DNA of 64,000 nt from Kitasatospora sp. NBC_01287 (GTDB lineage: Bacteria > Actinomycetota > Actinomycetes > Streptomycetales > Streptomycetaceae), in NCBI RefSeq assembly GCF_026340565.1, contig NZ_JAPEPB010000001.1, forward strand, positions 4,750,501 through 4,814,500, given 5' to 3'. Both the position numbers and the translations under genes were made by a program. A model generated the notes under the pieces. That model saw nothing but the letters and a program-made list of their open reading frames with translations, searched no databases and had not been told where the DNA came from. Shown piece after piece: positions 1-8,396 of this stretch; position 1 is the stretch's first letter; the number at the start of each line of letters is the position of its first letter.

Positions 1-1
1 C

Positions 2-1849
2 GCCGCCGCCTCGCTCAACGCCGACGGGTCCAGCTGGGCCGGCCCGGCGATCGAGAAGTGGCGCACCGACGTCGCCGACCGGGGCATCTCGATCAACTTC
101 ACCCCGAACGGCTCGGCGGCCGGCCGCCAGCAGTGGGAGAACGGGCAGGACGACTTCACCGCCTCCGACGTGCCCTTCCGCACCCAGGACGACAACGGCG
201 CCAGCCAGGCGCAGCACGGCAGCGGCGTCGGCACCGCGGAGAACCCGGTCTACGGCTACTCCTACGTACCGATCACGGCCGGTGGCACCGCCTTCATGTA
301 CAACCTGTCGATCGGCGGCAAGAAGATCACCGATCTGCGGCTGTCGACGGACAACCTGGTGGACATCTTCACCGGGAAGATCACCTACTGGGACGACCCC
401 AAGATCACCGCCTCCTACGGCAAGACCCTGCCGCACATCCCGGTCACCCCGGTGATCCGCTCCGACGGCTCCGGCGCGACCGCCCAGTTCAGCCGCTTCA
501 TGGAGCACACCCACCAGGCGCAGTGGGACCAGTACTGCAGCAGCGTCAACGGGGTGGCCTGCGGGGACTACACCGAGTTCTTCCCGCCCTCGGGCCGGAT
601 GATCGCGCAGAACGGCTCCGACCAGGTGGCCCACTACATCGAGCAGCCCTCGGGCCTGGGCGCGATCGGCTACGACGAGTACGCCTTCGCGCTGACCAGC
701 GGCTGGCCGGTGGCCAAGGTGCTCAACCCCGCCGGCTACTACTCGCTGCCGACCGCCTCCAACGTGGCGGTCGCGCTGACGGCGGCCAAGATCCGCGGGG
801 TCGACGACACCACCCCGCCGAGCGACCCCAACTTCCTGCAGCAGAACCTCGACGGCGTCTACGCCAACAAGGACCCGCGCTCCTACCCCGTCTCCAGCTA
901 CAGCTACGTGATCGTGCCGCGGGCGGGCGCCCCGCTGCCCGTCCCGCCGCGCTTCAGCGACCCCAAGGGCGCCGCGCTGAGCCAGTACCTCGACTACGTG
1001 CTCTGCGCGGGGCAGGCGACCGGCAACAGCGGGATCGACTCCATCGGGTACTCGCCCATCCCGCAGGGCCTGGTCCGCGGCGGGCTGCTGCAGGTCACCC
1101 ACATCCCCGGTTACGCCGGGAACGTGGACCCCAACACGCTCAACAACTGCCCCAACCCGACCTTCGACGACACCACCGGCAAGCTGCTCATCCTGGAGAC
1201 CGCGCCGCAGCCCAACGCCTGCGACCTCCAGGGGCAGCCACTCACCTGCAACCGGAGCAACCCCTCGGCAGGCTCCGGCAGTTCGAGTGGTAGCGGCAGC
1301 GGCGGTAGCTCCGGTGGCAGCGGCAGCGGCGGAACCGGCGCCGCGGGCACCGGCAGTGCCACCGCCGGCAATGCCGCCGCCGGCGCGGCCGGCAGCAGGG
1401 CCGCCGGCGGGAGCGCGAGCGGTGGCGGTTCGGGTGGCGGCAGCGGCGCCGCCGGCGGTACCGCCGGCGGGAGCAGCGGGGGTTCGAGCGGCTCCGGCAC
1501 GAACGGTGCCGCCGGAAGCGGTGGCACGACGGGTGCGGGCGGCAGTGGCGCCGCTGCGGGCGCCGGCGGGGCCAACGGGTCCACCCCGGGCGACGGCACC
1601 GACGGCGGCTCGGGCGGCGGCACGGTCGACCCGCAGACCGGTGAGGTGGTCCAGGACGGCGGCAGCGGAGGCGGCGGCGGCACCAGCGAGGTGGCCGCGA
1701 ACGTGGTCAACGTCGGTGGCCGGCCGCAGAACTGGACGCTGACCACGATCACCGCGCTGGAGCTGCTGGCCGTGGTGGCCGTCCCGCCGTTCCTCGGCGG
1801 CTGGCTGCGCCGCCGCCGCCAGGCCGGCTCCACCGGGGGCCCGCGATGA
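2..1849 (+). CDS. PstS-like phosphate substrate-binding protein with Gly/Ser stalk and TM anchor (5' partial)
   Basis: The frame is open from base 2, so the start and any signal peptide lie outside the window. The first ~400 visible residues read as a PstS-type binding protein; RSDGSGATAQF (near 458-490) is the phosphate-loop signature of the family. It would bind phosphate (or a related oxyanion) outside the membrane for an ABC importer. Unlike a standard PstS lipoprotein it continues into ~140 residues of Gly/Ser/Ala-rich low-complexity sequence (about 1270-1690). A hydrophobic segment (about 1736-1800) and an Arg-rich tail follow, so the domain is probably tethered at the C-terminus and held across the cell wall. 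The stop overlaps the next start (ATGA, 1846-1849), so the two are translationally coupled. Substrate identity is inferred from fold and context. Confidence 0.85.
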   Translation, partial: AAASLNADGSSWAGPAIEKWRTDVADRGISINFTPNGSAAGRQQWENGQDDFTASDVPFRTQDDNGASQAQHGSGVGTAENPVYGYSYVPITAGGTAFMYNLSIGGKKITDLRLSTDNLVDIFTGKITYWDDPKITASYGKTLPHIPVTPVIRSDGSGATAQFSRFMEHTHQAQWDQYCSSVNGVACGDYTEFFPPSGRMIAQNGSDQVAHYIEQPSGLGAIGYDEYAFALTSGWPVAKVLNPAGYYSLPTASNVAVALTAAKIRGVDDTTPPSDPNFLQQNLDGVYANKDPRSYPVSSYSYVIVPRAGAPLPVPPRFSDPKGAALSQYLDYVLCAGQATGNSGIDSIGYSPIPQGLVRGGLLQVTHIPGYAGNVDPNTLNNCPNPTFDDTTGKLLILETAPQPNACDLQGQPLTCNRSNPSAGSGSSSGSGSGGSSGGSGSGGTGAAGTGSATAGNAAAGAAGSRAAGGSASGGGSGGGSGAAGGTAGGSSGGSSGSGTNGAAGSGGTTGAGGSGAAAGAGGANGSTPGDGTDGGSGGGTVDPQTGEVVQDGGSGGGGGTSEVAANVVNVGGRPQNWTLTTITALELLAVVAVPPFLGGWLRRRRQAGSTGGPR

Positions 1850-2766
1850 GCGCGCCGGCCCAGGAGGCGGCGCCGGTCTCGTCCACCGACGACACCGTGG
1901 TGCTGCCGGTGCCGGCCCGGCCGGCCACTGACGACACGCCAGTGCGACTGCCGCCCCGGCGGCGCCGGGTGCTGCAGGCGGCCTGGACGGCGACGCTGCT
2001 CTCGGCACTGCTGCTCGGCTTCGTGGTCTACCTGACCGCGCTCTCGCCGCTGCAGGAGATGCACTACCAGGCCGCCGCCTACCAGACCTTCCGCTACCAG
2101 CTCGCCCAGGCCACCGCGCCGGTCGGCGCGGCGGCGGACGGCACGCCGGTGGCGATCGTGGACATCCCGAGGATCGGCCTGCACCACGTGGTCGTGGTCG
2201 AGGGCACCACCGGGCGCGACCTGATGCGCGGCCCCGGCCACCGGCGGGACACCGCGCTGCCCGGACAGGCGGGCGTCGCGGTGCTCTTCGGGCGGGGTGC
2301 CTCGTTCGGCGGGCCGTTCGGGCGGCTCTCCGAACTGCGGGTCGGCGACCAGATCTTCGTCTCCACCGGACAGGGGCAGTTCACCTACACGGTCAACGCC
2401 TACGGCGACGGCGGCCACCCGGTGCGCGACGCCGCCCCGAACCGGCTGGTGCTGACCACCAGCGACTCCGGCTGGATCCCGACCAGCACCGTGCTGGTCG
2501 GGGCCCGGCTGGACGGTGACCCGCAGCCCAACCCCGGCGGGCGGCCCGCCCAGGTGCCGGCCGACCACGCGCTGGCACAGGACACCGGGGCGCTGGCCGC
2601 CGCCCAGCTCTGGGCGGCGGCGCTGCTGGCCGCCGTGGTGGCGGCCACCCTGGCGGTGCGCTACTGGCACCGGCGGGCGGCCTACCTGGCCTTCGCGCCG
2701 GTGCTGGCCGCCCTGCTCTGGGCCTGCTACGAGAACGCCGCCGCCCTGCTGCCCAACCTCTACTGA
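1846..2766 (+). CDS. Sortase-fold membrane protein lacking catalytic His and Cys (pseudo-sortase)
   Basis: 306 aa, coupled to the PstS-like gene by an ATGA overlap. One N-terminal membrane helix (about residues 42-66), an extracytoplasmic sortase-like domain, then two C-terminal helices (about 237-260 and 268-295). The domain has typical sortase landmarks: VDIPRIGL (105-112), RGPGHRRDTALPG (128-140), then GRGASFGGPFGRL and LRVGD. The block that normally reads GHR-T-GxPF instead has Arg150 at the catalytic His position, and the LxLTTC motif reads LVLTTS with Ser206 in place of the nucleophilic Cys. No obvious catalytic Arg strand follows. A transpeptidase with these changes is expected to be inactive, so a structural or binding role beside the surface PstS-like protein is inferred. 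Confidence 0.75.
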   Translation: MSAPAQEAAPVSSTDDTVVLPVPARPATDDTPVRLPPRRRRVLQAAWTATLLSALLLGFVVYLTALSPLQEMHYQAAAYQTFRYQLAQATAPVGAAADGTPVAIVDIPRIGLHHVVVVEGTTGRDLMRGPGHRRDTALPGQAGVAVLFGRGASFGGPFGRLSELRVGDQIFVSTGQGQFTYTVNAYGDGGHPVRDAAPNRLVLTTSDSGWIPTSTVLVGARLDGDPQPNPGGRPAQVPADHALAQDTGALAAAQLWAAALLAAVVAATLAVRYWHRRAAYLAFAPVLAALLWACYENAAALLPNLY

Positions 2767-2832
2767 CCTGATGTGCACCAGAACTGACGACTGCTCAGCC
2801 CAGCGGAGTCAGTCCGGCGAAAGGACCGTCCG

Positions 2833-3657
2833 ATGACCACCACCGTCCCTGGGCAGCAGCCCGCCGCGGCCTGGTCGGAGCGACTCTCCGGCCTGGAGAC
2901 CCGTGAGGTCTCCGCCTGGTTCGGCTCCCACAAGGTGCTGGAGCGGGTCTCGCTGAGCATGGCGGCCGGCGAGGTCACCGCGCTGATCGGGCCCTCCGGC
3001 TGCGGCAAGTCCACCTACCTGCGGACCCTCAACCGGATGCACGAGATGGTCCGCGGCGCCCAGTTGGCCGGTGAGGTGCTGCTGGACGGCGAGGACGTCT
3101 ACGCGCACGGCCGGCGGCCCGCCGAGGTGCGCCGCCGGATCGGCATGGTGTTCCAGCGGCCCAACCCGTTCCCGGCGATGTCGATCGCCGACAACGTGGC
3201 CAGCGGCCTCAAGCTGGCCGGGATCAAGGTGACCAAGGAGCGCCGCGAGGAGCTCATCGAGGACAGCCTGCGCCAGGCCGGCCTGTGGAACGAGGTCAGC
3301 GGCCGGCTGGGCACCCCGGGCGGCGCTCTCTCCGGCGGCCAGCAGCAACGCCTCTGCATCGCCCGCTCGTTGGCCGTGGAGCCGGACATCCTGCTGATGG
3401 ACGAGCCTTGTTCGGCGCTGGACCCCACCTCCACCCGGCGGGTCGAGGAGACCATCGCCGAGCTGCGCGGCCGGCTGACCGTCGTCATCGTGACCCACAA
3501 CATGCAGCAGGCGCAGCGGGTCTCGCAGTCCTGCGCGTTCTTCCTGGCCAGCCACGACACCCCGGGACGGATCGTGGAGGCAGGACCGACCGAGCGGATC
3601 TTCGGCAACCCGGCCGACCAGCGGACCGCCGACTACGTCAACGGCCGCTTCGGCTGA
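2833..3657 (+). CDS. pstB: Phosphate ABC transporter ATP-binding protein (PstB-type)
   Basis: 274 aa. Walker A GPSGCGKST, signature LSGGQQQRL and Walker B LLMDEPCSALDP are all present; the PCSALDP wording is characteristic of PstB. It should hydrolyse ATP at the cytoplasmic face to drive phosphate uptake. The start is ATG 2833, preceded by GAAAGGA. It lies 66 bp after the pseudo-sortase gene and probably belongs to the same operon. No permease genes (pstC/pstA) lie between the binding protein and this ATPase; they would have to be upstream of the window or elsewhere. Only a short GCCCGC/GCGGGC hairpin (3661-3676) separates it from the convergent HAD gene. Confidence 0.88.
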   Translation: MTTTVPGQQPAAAWSERLSGLETREVSAWFGSHKVLERVSLSMAAGEVTALIGPSGCGKSTYLRTLNRMHEMVRGAQLAGEVLLDGEDVYAHGRRPAEVRRRIGMVFQRPNPFPAMSIADNVASGLKLAGIKVTKERREELIEDSLRQAGLWNEVSGRLGTPGGALSGGQQQRLCIARSLAVEPDILLMDEPCSALDPTSTRRVEETIAELRGRLTVVIVTHNMQQAQRVSQSCAFFLASHDTPGRIVEAGPTERIFGNPADQRTADYVNGRFG

Positions 3658-3700
3658 TCGGCCCGCCGCTGCGGGCGCCGCGGGCGCTCCGGGCGGGGAG

Positions 3701-4576
3701 TCAGACCGCGGCCCGGGTGATCAGCTCCTCGATCACCCGGGCCACGCCGTCGTCCTGGTTGCTCAGGGTGCGCTGGGCGACGGCCGCCAGGACCTCGGGG
3801 TGGGCGTTGGCGACGGCGTAGGAGGTGCCGGCCCAGGCCAGCATCTCCAGGTCGTTCGGCATGTCGCCGAAGGCGACCACCTCGGTGCGGTCGATGCCCA
3901 GCTCGGCGCACCAGCGCGCCAGCGTGCTGGCCTTGGTGACGCCGCGGGCGCTGATCTCCAGCAGCGCGATCGGGCTGGAGCGGGTGATCTCGGCCAGCGC
4001 GCCGACCGCGGCGCGCGCCTCGGCGAGGAAGGTGTCGGGGTCGAGCTCGGGGTGCTTGGCGAGGATCTTGTAGCTGCTCAGCGCCACGCCCCGGCCGCTG
4101 CTCGCGGTGCCGCTGGTGCTCGCGCGCCCGCTGTCGTCGCTCAGCAGCAGCTCGGCGGGGGCCACCGCGTGCGCCTCGTCGTCGCCCCACATCCGGGCCT
4201 CGAACTGCGGCTCGCGGGCGAAGCCGGCCGGGTACTCGAAGGCGAAGGCCGTGCCGGGCAGCCACTCGCGCAGCCGGGCCACCACGGCCCGGGCGTCCGG
4301 GTCGCTCAGCGGGAAGCTCTCCAGCAGCCGCTCACGGTGCACGTCGTAGACCGCGCCGCCGTTGGAGCAGATCGCCACCCCGTGGCCGCCGATGTGCTCG
4401 CCGAGCCGCTGCATCCAGCGCGGCGGCCGCCCGGTGACGAAGACCACCCGCAGGCCCGCCTCCTCGGCGGCGATCAGCGCGGCGGCGGTCCGGGTGGAGA
4501 CGGTGCCGCCCTGGCAGAGCAGGGTGCCGTCGAGGTCGGTGGCGATCAGGCGGGGGCGCGGAGTCGGCTGGGTCAT
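3701..4576 (-). CDS. HAD-superfamily Cof-type phosphatase
   Basis: 291 aa. HAD motif I is DLDGTLL near the N-terminus, motif II is VTGRP, motif III is the Lys in GVTKAS, and motif IV is AFGDMPND. A large cap domain sits between motifs II and III, as in the Cof/HAD-IIB subfamily, which dephosphorylates sugar phosphates, nucleotides and cofactors. The cap contains a Ser/Gly-rich insertion (around residues 150-163). Start ATG 4576 is preceded by GCGAGGA. A second member of the family lies at 33721-34566. Substrate cannot be predicted from sequence. Confidence 0.85.
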   Translation of the reverse strand: MTQPTPRPRLIATDLDGTLLCQGGTVSTRTAAALIAAEEAGLRVVFVTGRPPRWMQRLGEHIGGHGVAICSNGGAVYDVHRERLLESFPLSDPDARAVVARLREWLPGTAFAFEYPAGFAREPQFEARMWGDDEAHAVAPAELLLSDDSGRASTSGTASSGRGVALSSYKILAKHPELDPDTFLAEARAAVGALAEITRSSPIALLEISARGVTKASTLARWCAELGIDRTEVVAFGDMPNDLEMLAWAGTSYAVANAHPEVLAAVAQRTLSNQDDGVARVIEELITRAAV

Positions 4577-4922
4577 CCGGCCATCCTCGCAGCTGCCCGC
4601 GCGGGCGCGGCCGGCTCCGCCGGACCTTCCAAAAGATTTGACGGCGCGCGGTCAACCCCCGTGTGACCGCGCGCCGTCGGGCTGGTCCATCTATTCTGTT
4701 GGACGGCCTGCGGTCGAACATACGCCGTACCCTCCCTGGCCTGTCAACCGCAATCGCACGACGACGCCGCGCCGCGTAAAGAGGAGGAACTTTCCGTTCC
4801 GCTCGTCCGGGGCGTCCATTTCAGTGGATACTGGGGCCTTCAGCACGGAAACAGCATCCGCGTGCGGCGCGATCCGGTCTCGGCGCTCCCCGCGGACCCG
4901 GGGGAGCAGGGAGGGGCGAGCG
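4577..4922. other. Divergent intergenic region between HAD and XRE genes
   Basis: 346 bp with no convincing gene. It holds the perfect inverted repeat listed at 4640-4678. A strong ribosome-binding-like GAGGAGG at about 4782-4788 is not followed by a start codon at useful spacing. Promoters for both flanking genes are expected here, but no consensus -35/-10 pair stands out. Confidence 0.5.
4640..4678. promoter_or_regulatory. Perfect 15-bp inverted repeat in a divergent promoter region
   Basis: The arm GACGGCGCGCGGTCA (4640-4654) is exactly complementary to 4664-4678 across a 9-nt loop. There is no U-tract, and no gene converges here that would need a terminator. It could be an operator for the neighbouring XRE protein, or an attenuator in the leader of the XRE transcript. 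Confidence 0.5.
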
Positions 4923-5483
4923 ATGTCGAAGCCCGAGCAGGCCCAGGACAGTCGGCGCACCATCGCCCAGAAGCTCGACCACCTCTTCCAGCAGATCCAC
5001 CCCGCGGGGCGCGGTCCGTTCAGCTACCACGAGGTGGCGCACGCGATCCGCGAGCAGGCCGGGCCCACCGGGCCGACCGTCTCGCACGGCACGCTGCAGC
5101 AGATCCGCACCGGCGCCAAGACCAACCCGACGGTGAAGACCCTGGAGGCCATCGCGGCCTTCTTCGGGGTGCCCGCCGCCTACTTCCTGGACGACACGGT
5201 CGCCGAGCGGGTGGATGCCCGGGTGCGGGAGCTGAAGGCGGGCGCGCTGCCGCCGGCGGCGGCCGGTGCCAGGGCTGCGGCGGTTCCGGCCGGTCCGGCC
5301 GATGAACTGGCGGATGTGCTCGCCGACAGCAACATCCGCGCGGTCGCCTTCCGGCTGGCCGGCCTGTCACCCCGCGCGCTCAAGGGCCTGCGGGCGATCG
5401 TCGACCAGGTCCGGGAGGTCGAGGGGCTGCCCGAGGTCGGCCGCGTGCGGCGCGGCCGACCTCGGCCCGACCCGTCGTCCTGA
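4923..5483 (+). CDS. XRE-family helix-turn-helix regulator
   Basis: 186 aa, ATG 4923 with GGGAGGGG upstream. The N-terminal half (about residues 12-85) is an HTH module: SYHEVAHAIREQ, a recognition region around THGTLQQIRTG-like sequence, and NPTVKTLEAIAAFFGVPAAYF, the usual end of an XRE domain. An Ala-rich linker leads to a C-terminal helical part ending in a basic tail. It heads a set of co-directional genes with an HExxH protease-like protein, an arrangement typical of XRE/ImmA-type pairs in which the peptidase can act on the repressor. DNA target unknown; the palindrome at 4640-4678 is a candidate. Confidence 0.8.
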   Translation: MSKPEQAQDSRRTIAQKLDHLFQQIHPAGRGPFSYHEVAHAIREQAGPTGPTVSHGTLQQIRTGAKTNPTVKTLEAIAAFFGVPAAYFLDDTVAERVDARVRELKAGALPPAAAGARAAAVPAGPADELADVLADSNIRAVAFRLAGLSPRALKGLRAIVDQVREVEGLPEVGRVRRGRPRPDPSS

Positions 5484-5761
5484 TCCCGGCGGCGCCCGGC
5501 ACCCGGGCGCCCGGCACCGCGCCGCACCGCGCCGCGCGGCGCCGCGCGGCGCCCGGCAGGCCCCGTCCAGGGAGGACCGGTGACGCTCCGTGCGGTGAAG
5601 GAGACCGTATGCGGAGGACATCGCACCTGCACGCCACCGCACGTGACCGACGCTCGACCGAGCGTTTAAGCTTCTTGTTCGATCGTCCGGGCACGCTCGG
5701 CCCACCGGCCCCGCCCCCTGGCGGTGCGGTGGTGGAGCGACGGCGGAGAGGGCAGGCGGCC

Positions 5762-6454
5762 ATGGGATGGCGCAGGCGGTCCCGATTGACCGCGCTGGCG
5801 GACCGGCTCGTCGTGCCCCGCCCCTTCCAGCTGGAGGAGTTCTGCGCGGCCATCGCCCGTGAGCGGGGGCGCCCGCTGCGCCTGGTGCCGCTGGCGGACG
5901 CCGCCGGGGCCGATCTGCCGTGCGGGCTCTGGGTCGGCCTGGAGACCGTCGACCTGATCTTCTTCGAGGCTGGTGCCGCACCCATCCTGAAGGCCCAGAT
6001 CGTCCTGCACGAGATCTCGCACATGCTGCTCGACCACGTCTACCCGGAGGGCGCCTCGCTCGCCGACCTCACCGCGTTCGTCGAGCAGGCCGCCCGCGTC
6101 GAGCGGGACGAGCGGGACGAGCGGGACGAGCGGGCTGAGCAGGTAGGGCAGGTAGGGCAGGTAGGGCAGGCAGGGCAGCCCGAGCAGGCCGGGCTCGCGG
6201 CCGCCGCATCCGCCTCCGCGGCAACCGCGGCCGACCGCGCCGCGGACCTGGAGCTGGGCCTGGCCACCGACCGGGTCCTCGCGCTGCTCGCCCGCAACGG
6301 CTACAGCAGCCGCCAGGAGGCCGACGCCGAGACGCTCGCCACGCTGATCCTGGAGCGCGCCACCCGGGCCGGGGCCGACGGCGCCGCCCCCGGCGCGGAC
6401 GCCGTGCTGACCCGCCTCAACGACGCCCTCGGCCACCCGGCGCGGCGCTCGTGA
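5762..6454 (+). CDS. ImmA/IrrE-like HExxH metallopeptidase-family protein
   Basis: 230 aa from ATG 5762 (GGAGAGGG upstream); an in-frame start at 5609 would add an Arg-rich, less likely extension. The motif HEISH within IVLHEISHMLLDH is a zinc HExxH site, as in ImmA/IrrE-type proteins encoded next to XRE repressors, where the peptidase cleaves or inactivates the partner. After the motif comes a repetitive Glu/Arg/Asp then Gln/Val/Gly stretch (DNA repeat 6101-6180). It overlaps the next gene by GTGA at 6451-6454. The protease role is inferred from family and neighbour; a third zinc ligand was not assigned. Confidence 0.72.
   Translation: MGWRRRSRLTALADRLVVPRPFQLEEFCAAIARERGRPLRLVPLADAAGADLPCGLWVGLETVDLIFFEAGAAPILKAQIVLHEISHMLLDHVYPEGASLADLTAFVEQAARVERDERDERDERAEQVGQVGQVGQAGQPEQAGLAAAASASAATAADRAADLELGLATDRVLALLARNGYSSRQEADAETLATLILERATRAGADGAAPGADAVLTRLNDALGHPARRS
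6101..6180 (+). repeat. Coding 9-bp tandem repeats
   Basis: Three copies of GAGCGGGAC plus a variant are followed by three copies of GTAGGGCAG plus a variant, all in frame. They encode ER-D and VGQ repeats in the peptidase-like protein and are likely length-variable between strains. Confidence 0.85.
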
Positions 6455-7713
6455 CGCCGCCGCCCCTGCTCGCCGCCGCCGAGGGCACCGTCACCTCGCC
6501 CGCCGCCGCGCGCGTCGCCCAGCTCGCCGGCCAGGTGCCGCCCGCCCATGCGGCGGTGCTGGCCATGCTCTGGCTGGTGACCGCCTGGCGGCTGCCCGCC
6601 GCCGTCCGCAACCCGCGCCAGCGCGCCCTGTGGACGGCCTTCGCCGGCGTCAGCGTCCTGGCCACCCTGGGCCTGCCCGCGCTCGCCGTCCCGATCGACA
6701 CGGCCTTCGGCGTGCCCAACGTGGCCGTGCTGATCAAGCACCTGATCGGCCTGGTCGCCTGCGGTGCGCTGGTCTCCTTCCTGACCGCCACGGCCCGCCC
6801 CGAGCTGGCGCCCCGGCTGCGCCGCCCGCAGCTGGCCGTGCTGCTCACCGCACAGGTCGGCCTGGTGGTCAGCTTCGCCCTGCTGCGGCAGTCCGGCGAG
6901 GTCGCGGAGTTCTACCAGGCCTACCCGGGGTCGGTACCGGCGGCGGTGTACGCGCTGATCGTGGCGGGCTACCTGGGGTCCGCGATGGGCTTCGGCAGCT
7001 GGCTCTTCGGCACCTACGCGCGCCGGGCCGGCGCCGGCTGGCTGCGCACCGGGCTGCGGGTGCTGGGCGCGGGCACGGCGGCCGGGGTTCTCTACTCGGT
7101 GCTGCGGATCTGCCAGGTGCTGCTGCAGCTCTTCGACCGGCCGATGTTCATGAGCGCCTCGATGCTCGACGGCATCGAGTGGGCGGCGATCGCGCTGGTC
7201 CTGCTGGGCAGTTCGATCCCGGCGGCCGACGGTGCCCGGGCCGCGGTGCGGGCCTGGCGCACCGCGCGGCGACTGCGGCCGCTCTGGGCCGAGCTCACCG
7301 GGGCGGTGCCCGAGGTGGTGCTGACCGCCCGGCTGGGCCGCAGCCCGCGGGTGCTGCTGCACCGGCGGGTGATCGAGATCCGCGACGCCGCCCTGGTGCT
7401 GGCCGGCCACACCGACCAGGAGTTGCGCGACCGGGCCGCCCGGCAGCCCGGGGCGGCCGCCCGCCCGGAGCTGGTCGAGGCGCTGCTGCTGCGGGCCGCC
7501 CGGGCCAGGCGGCTGGCCGGGCGGGCGCCGGCGGGCGGCGCCGTGCCCGGCCCCGCCGAGAGCTCCGCCGAGCTCGACTTCGAGGCGGAGACCGGGCGCC
7601 TGCTCCGCCTCGCCGCCGCCTACGGCTCGCCCGCCGCCGTCGCCTTCGGCGCGTCCGAGTCCGAGCCCTCGCCCGAGCCCTCGCCCGACCCGCAGCCGCA
7701 AGGAACCCCATGA
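6451..7713 (+). CDS. MAB_1171c-type multi-spanning membrane protein
   Basis: 420 aa from GTG 6451, overlapping the upstream stop. About seven hydrophobic helices occupy the first ~270 residues, and a cytosolic, Arg/Ala-rich C-terminal region of ~150 residues follows. The overall pattern matches actinobacterial proteins annotated as MAB_1171c-family putative transporters, which commonly sit beside an XRE regulator and an ImmA-like gene. No transport motif is visible and no substrate is proposed. It overlaps the downstream PAP2-like gene by ATGA (7710-7713). Confidence 0.65.
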   Translation: MTPPPLLAAAEGTVTSPAAARVAQLAGQVPPAHAAVLAMLWLVTAWRLPAAVRNPRQRALWTAFAGVSVLATLGLPALAVPIDTAFGVPNVAVLIKHLIGLVACGALVSFLTATARPELAPRLRRPQLAVLLTAQVGLVVSFALLRQSGEVAEFYQAYPGSVPAAVYALIVAGYLGSAMGFGSWLFGTYARRAGAGWLRTGLRVLGAGTAAGVLYSVLRICQVLLQLFDRPMFMSASMLDGIEWAAIALVLLGSSIPAADGARAAVRAWRTARRLRPLWAELTGAVPEVVLTARLGRSPRVLLHRRVIEIRDAALVLAGHTDQELRDRAARQPGAAARPELVEALLLRAARARRLAGRAPAGGAVPGPAESSAELDFEAETGRLLRLAAAYGSPAAVAFGASESEPSPEPSPDPQPQGTP

Positions 7714-8360
7714 CCCCGCTCCCCGGCCCGACCCCCGCCGCCCCCGGCACCGCCCCGCCGATCGCGGTCGGCCCGAACGACCCCGCCGGCCGGGCGCGGG
7801 GCGCGCGGCTGGTCACCGACGGTCTGGAGCCGAAGAACTGGATCATCGCGGTCACCCTGCTGACCGGCTGGCACGCCGACCGCTGGGCCGGCGTCGGCTG
7901 GGGCCTGGTCGCCGCCCTCTTCGCCGGGGTGATCCCGATCCTGCTGATCAAGGCGGGTGAGCGACGCGGCCACTGGGGTGACCGGCACGTGCGCCGACGG
8001 CAGGACCGGCTGGTGGTGATACCGCTCATCATGGCCTCGGTGACGCTCGGGATGACCCTGATGCTGGCCTTCGGCGCCCCGGCGGCGATGGTCGCCCTGG
8101 TCGCCGCGATGCTGGCCAGCCTCGCCGTGATCCTCGCGGTCACCACGGTGTGGAAGGTCAGCGTGCACACCGCGGTCTCGTCCGGCGCGATCGTGATGCT
8201 CGCCTGCCAGTACGGTCCGTGGCTGCTCGCGCTCCACCTCCTGGTCGCGCTGGTGGGCTGGTCCCGGGTCGCGCTGCGCGACCACACCCTGGCGCAGGTG
8301 CTGGTGGGCACCGTGCTCGGCGCGGCGGTGGCGACGCCGGTCTTCCTCGCGCTGCGCTGA
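7710..8360 (+). CDS. PAP2-like membrane protein with degenerate phosphatase motifs
   Basis: 216 aa, last gene of the XRE operon, with five to six hydrophobic segments. The C-terminal part resembles the type 2 phosphatidic acid phosphatase core: WKVSVHTAVS matches the PSGH region with the His kept, and WSRVALRDHTLAQVLVG matches SR-x5-H-x3-D with the final Asp replaced by Gln. Such proteins usually dephosphorylate membrane lipids or isoprenoid phosphates. With an altered active-site residue, catalytic activity is uncertain. Co-regulation with the upstream genes is inferred from the overlaps. Confidence 0.65.
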   Translation: MTPLPGPTPAAPGTAPPIAVGPNDPAGRARGARLVTDGLEPKNWIIAVTLLTGWHADRWAGVGWGLVAALFAGVIPILLIKAGERRGHWGDRHVRRRQDRLVVIPLIMASVTLGMTLMLAFGAPAAMVALVAAMLASLAVILAVTTVWKVSVHTAVSSGAIVMLACQYGPWLLALHLLVALVGWSRVALRDHTLAQVLVGTVLGAAVATPVFLALR

Positions 8361-8365
8361 GATCC

Positions 8366-8396
8366 GCAGGGGGAGCGGGGGACCCCGCCCCCCTGC
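8366..8396 (+). terminator. Terminator of the XRE operon
   Basis: A G/C-rich hairpin starts 5 bp after the PAP2-like stop. The 5' arm at 8366-8380 pairs with 8383-8396 through about 14 bp with a single bulged A. Confidence 0.7.

Noticed and set aside
4691..4963. Minus-strand 90-codon frame upstream of the XRE gene
   Set aside because: No ribosome-binding site, no family resemblance, and it overlaps the XRE start and its ribosome-binding site.
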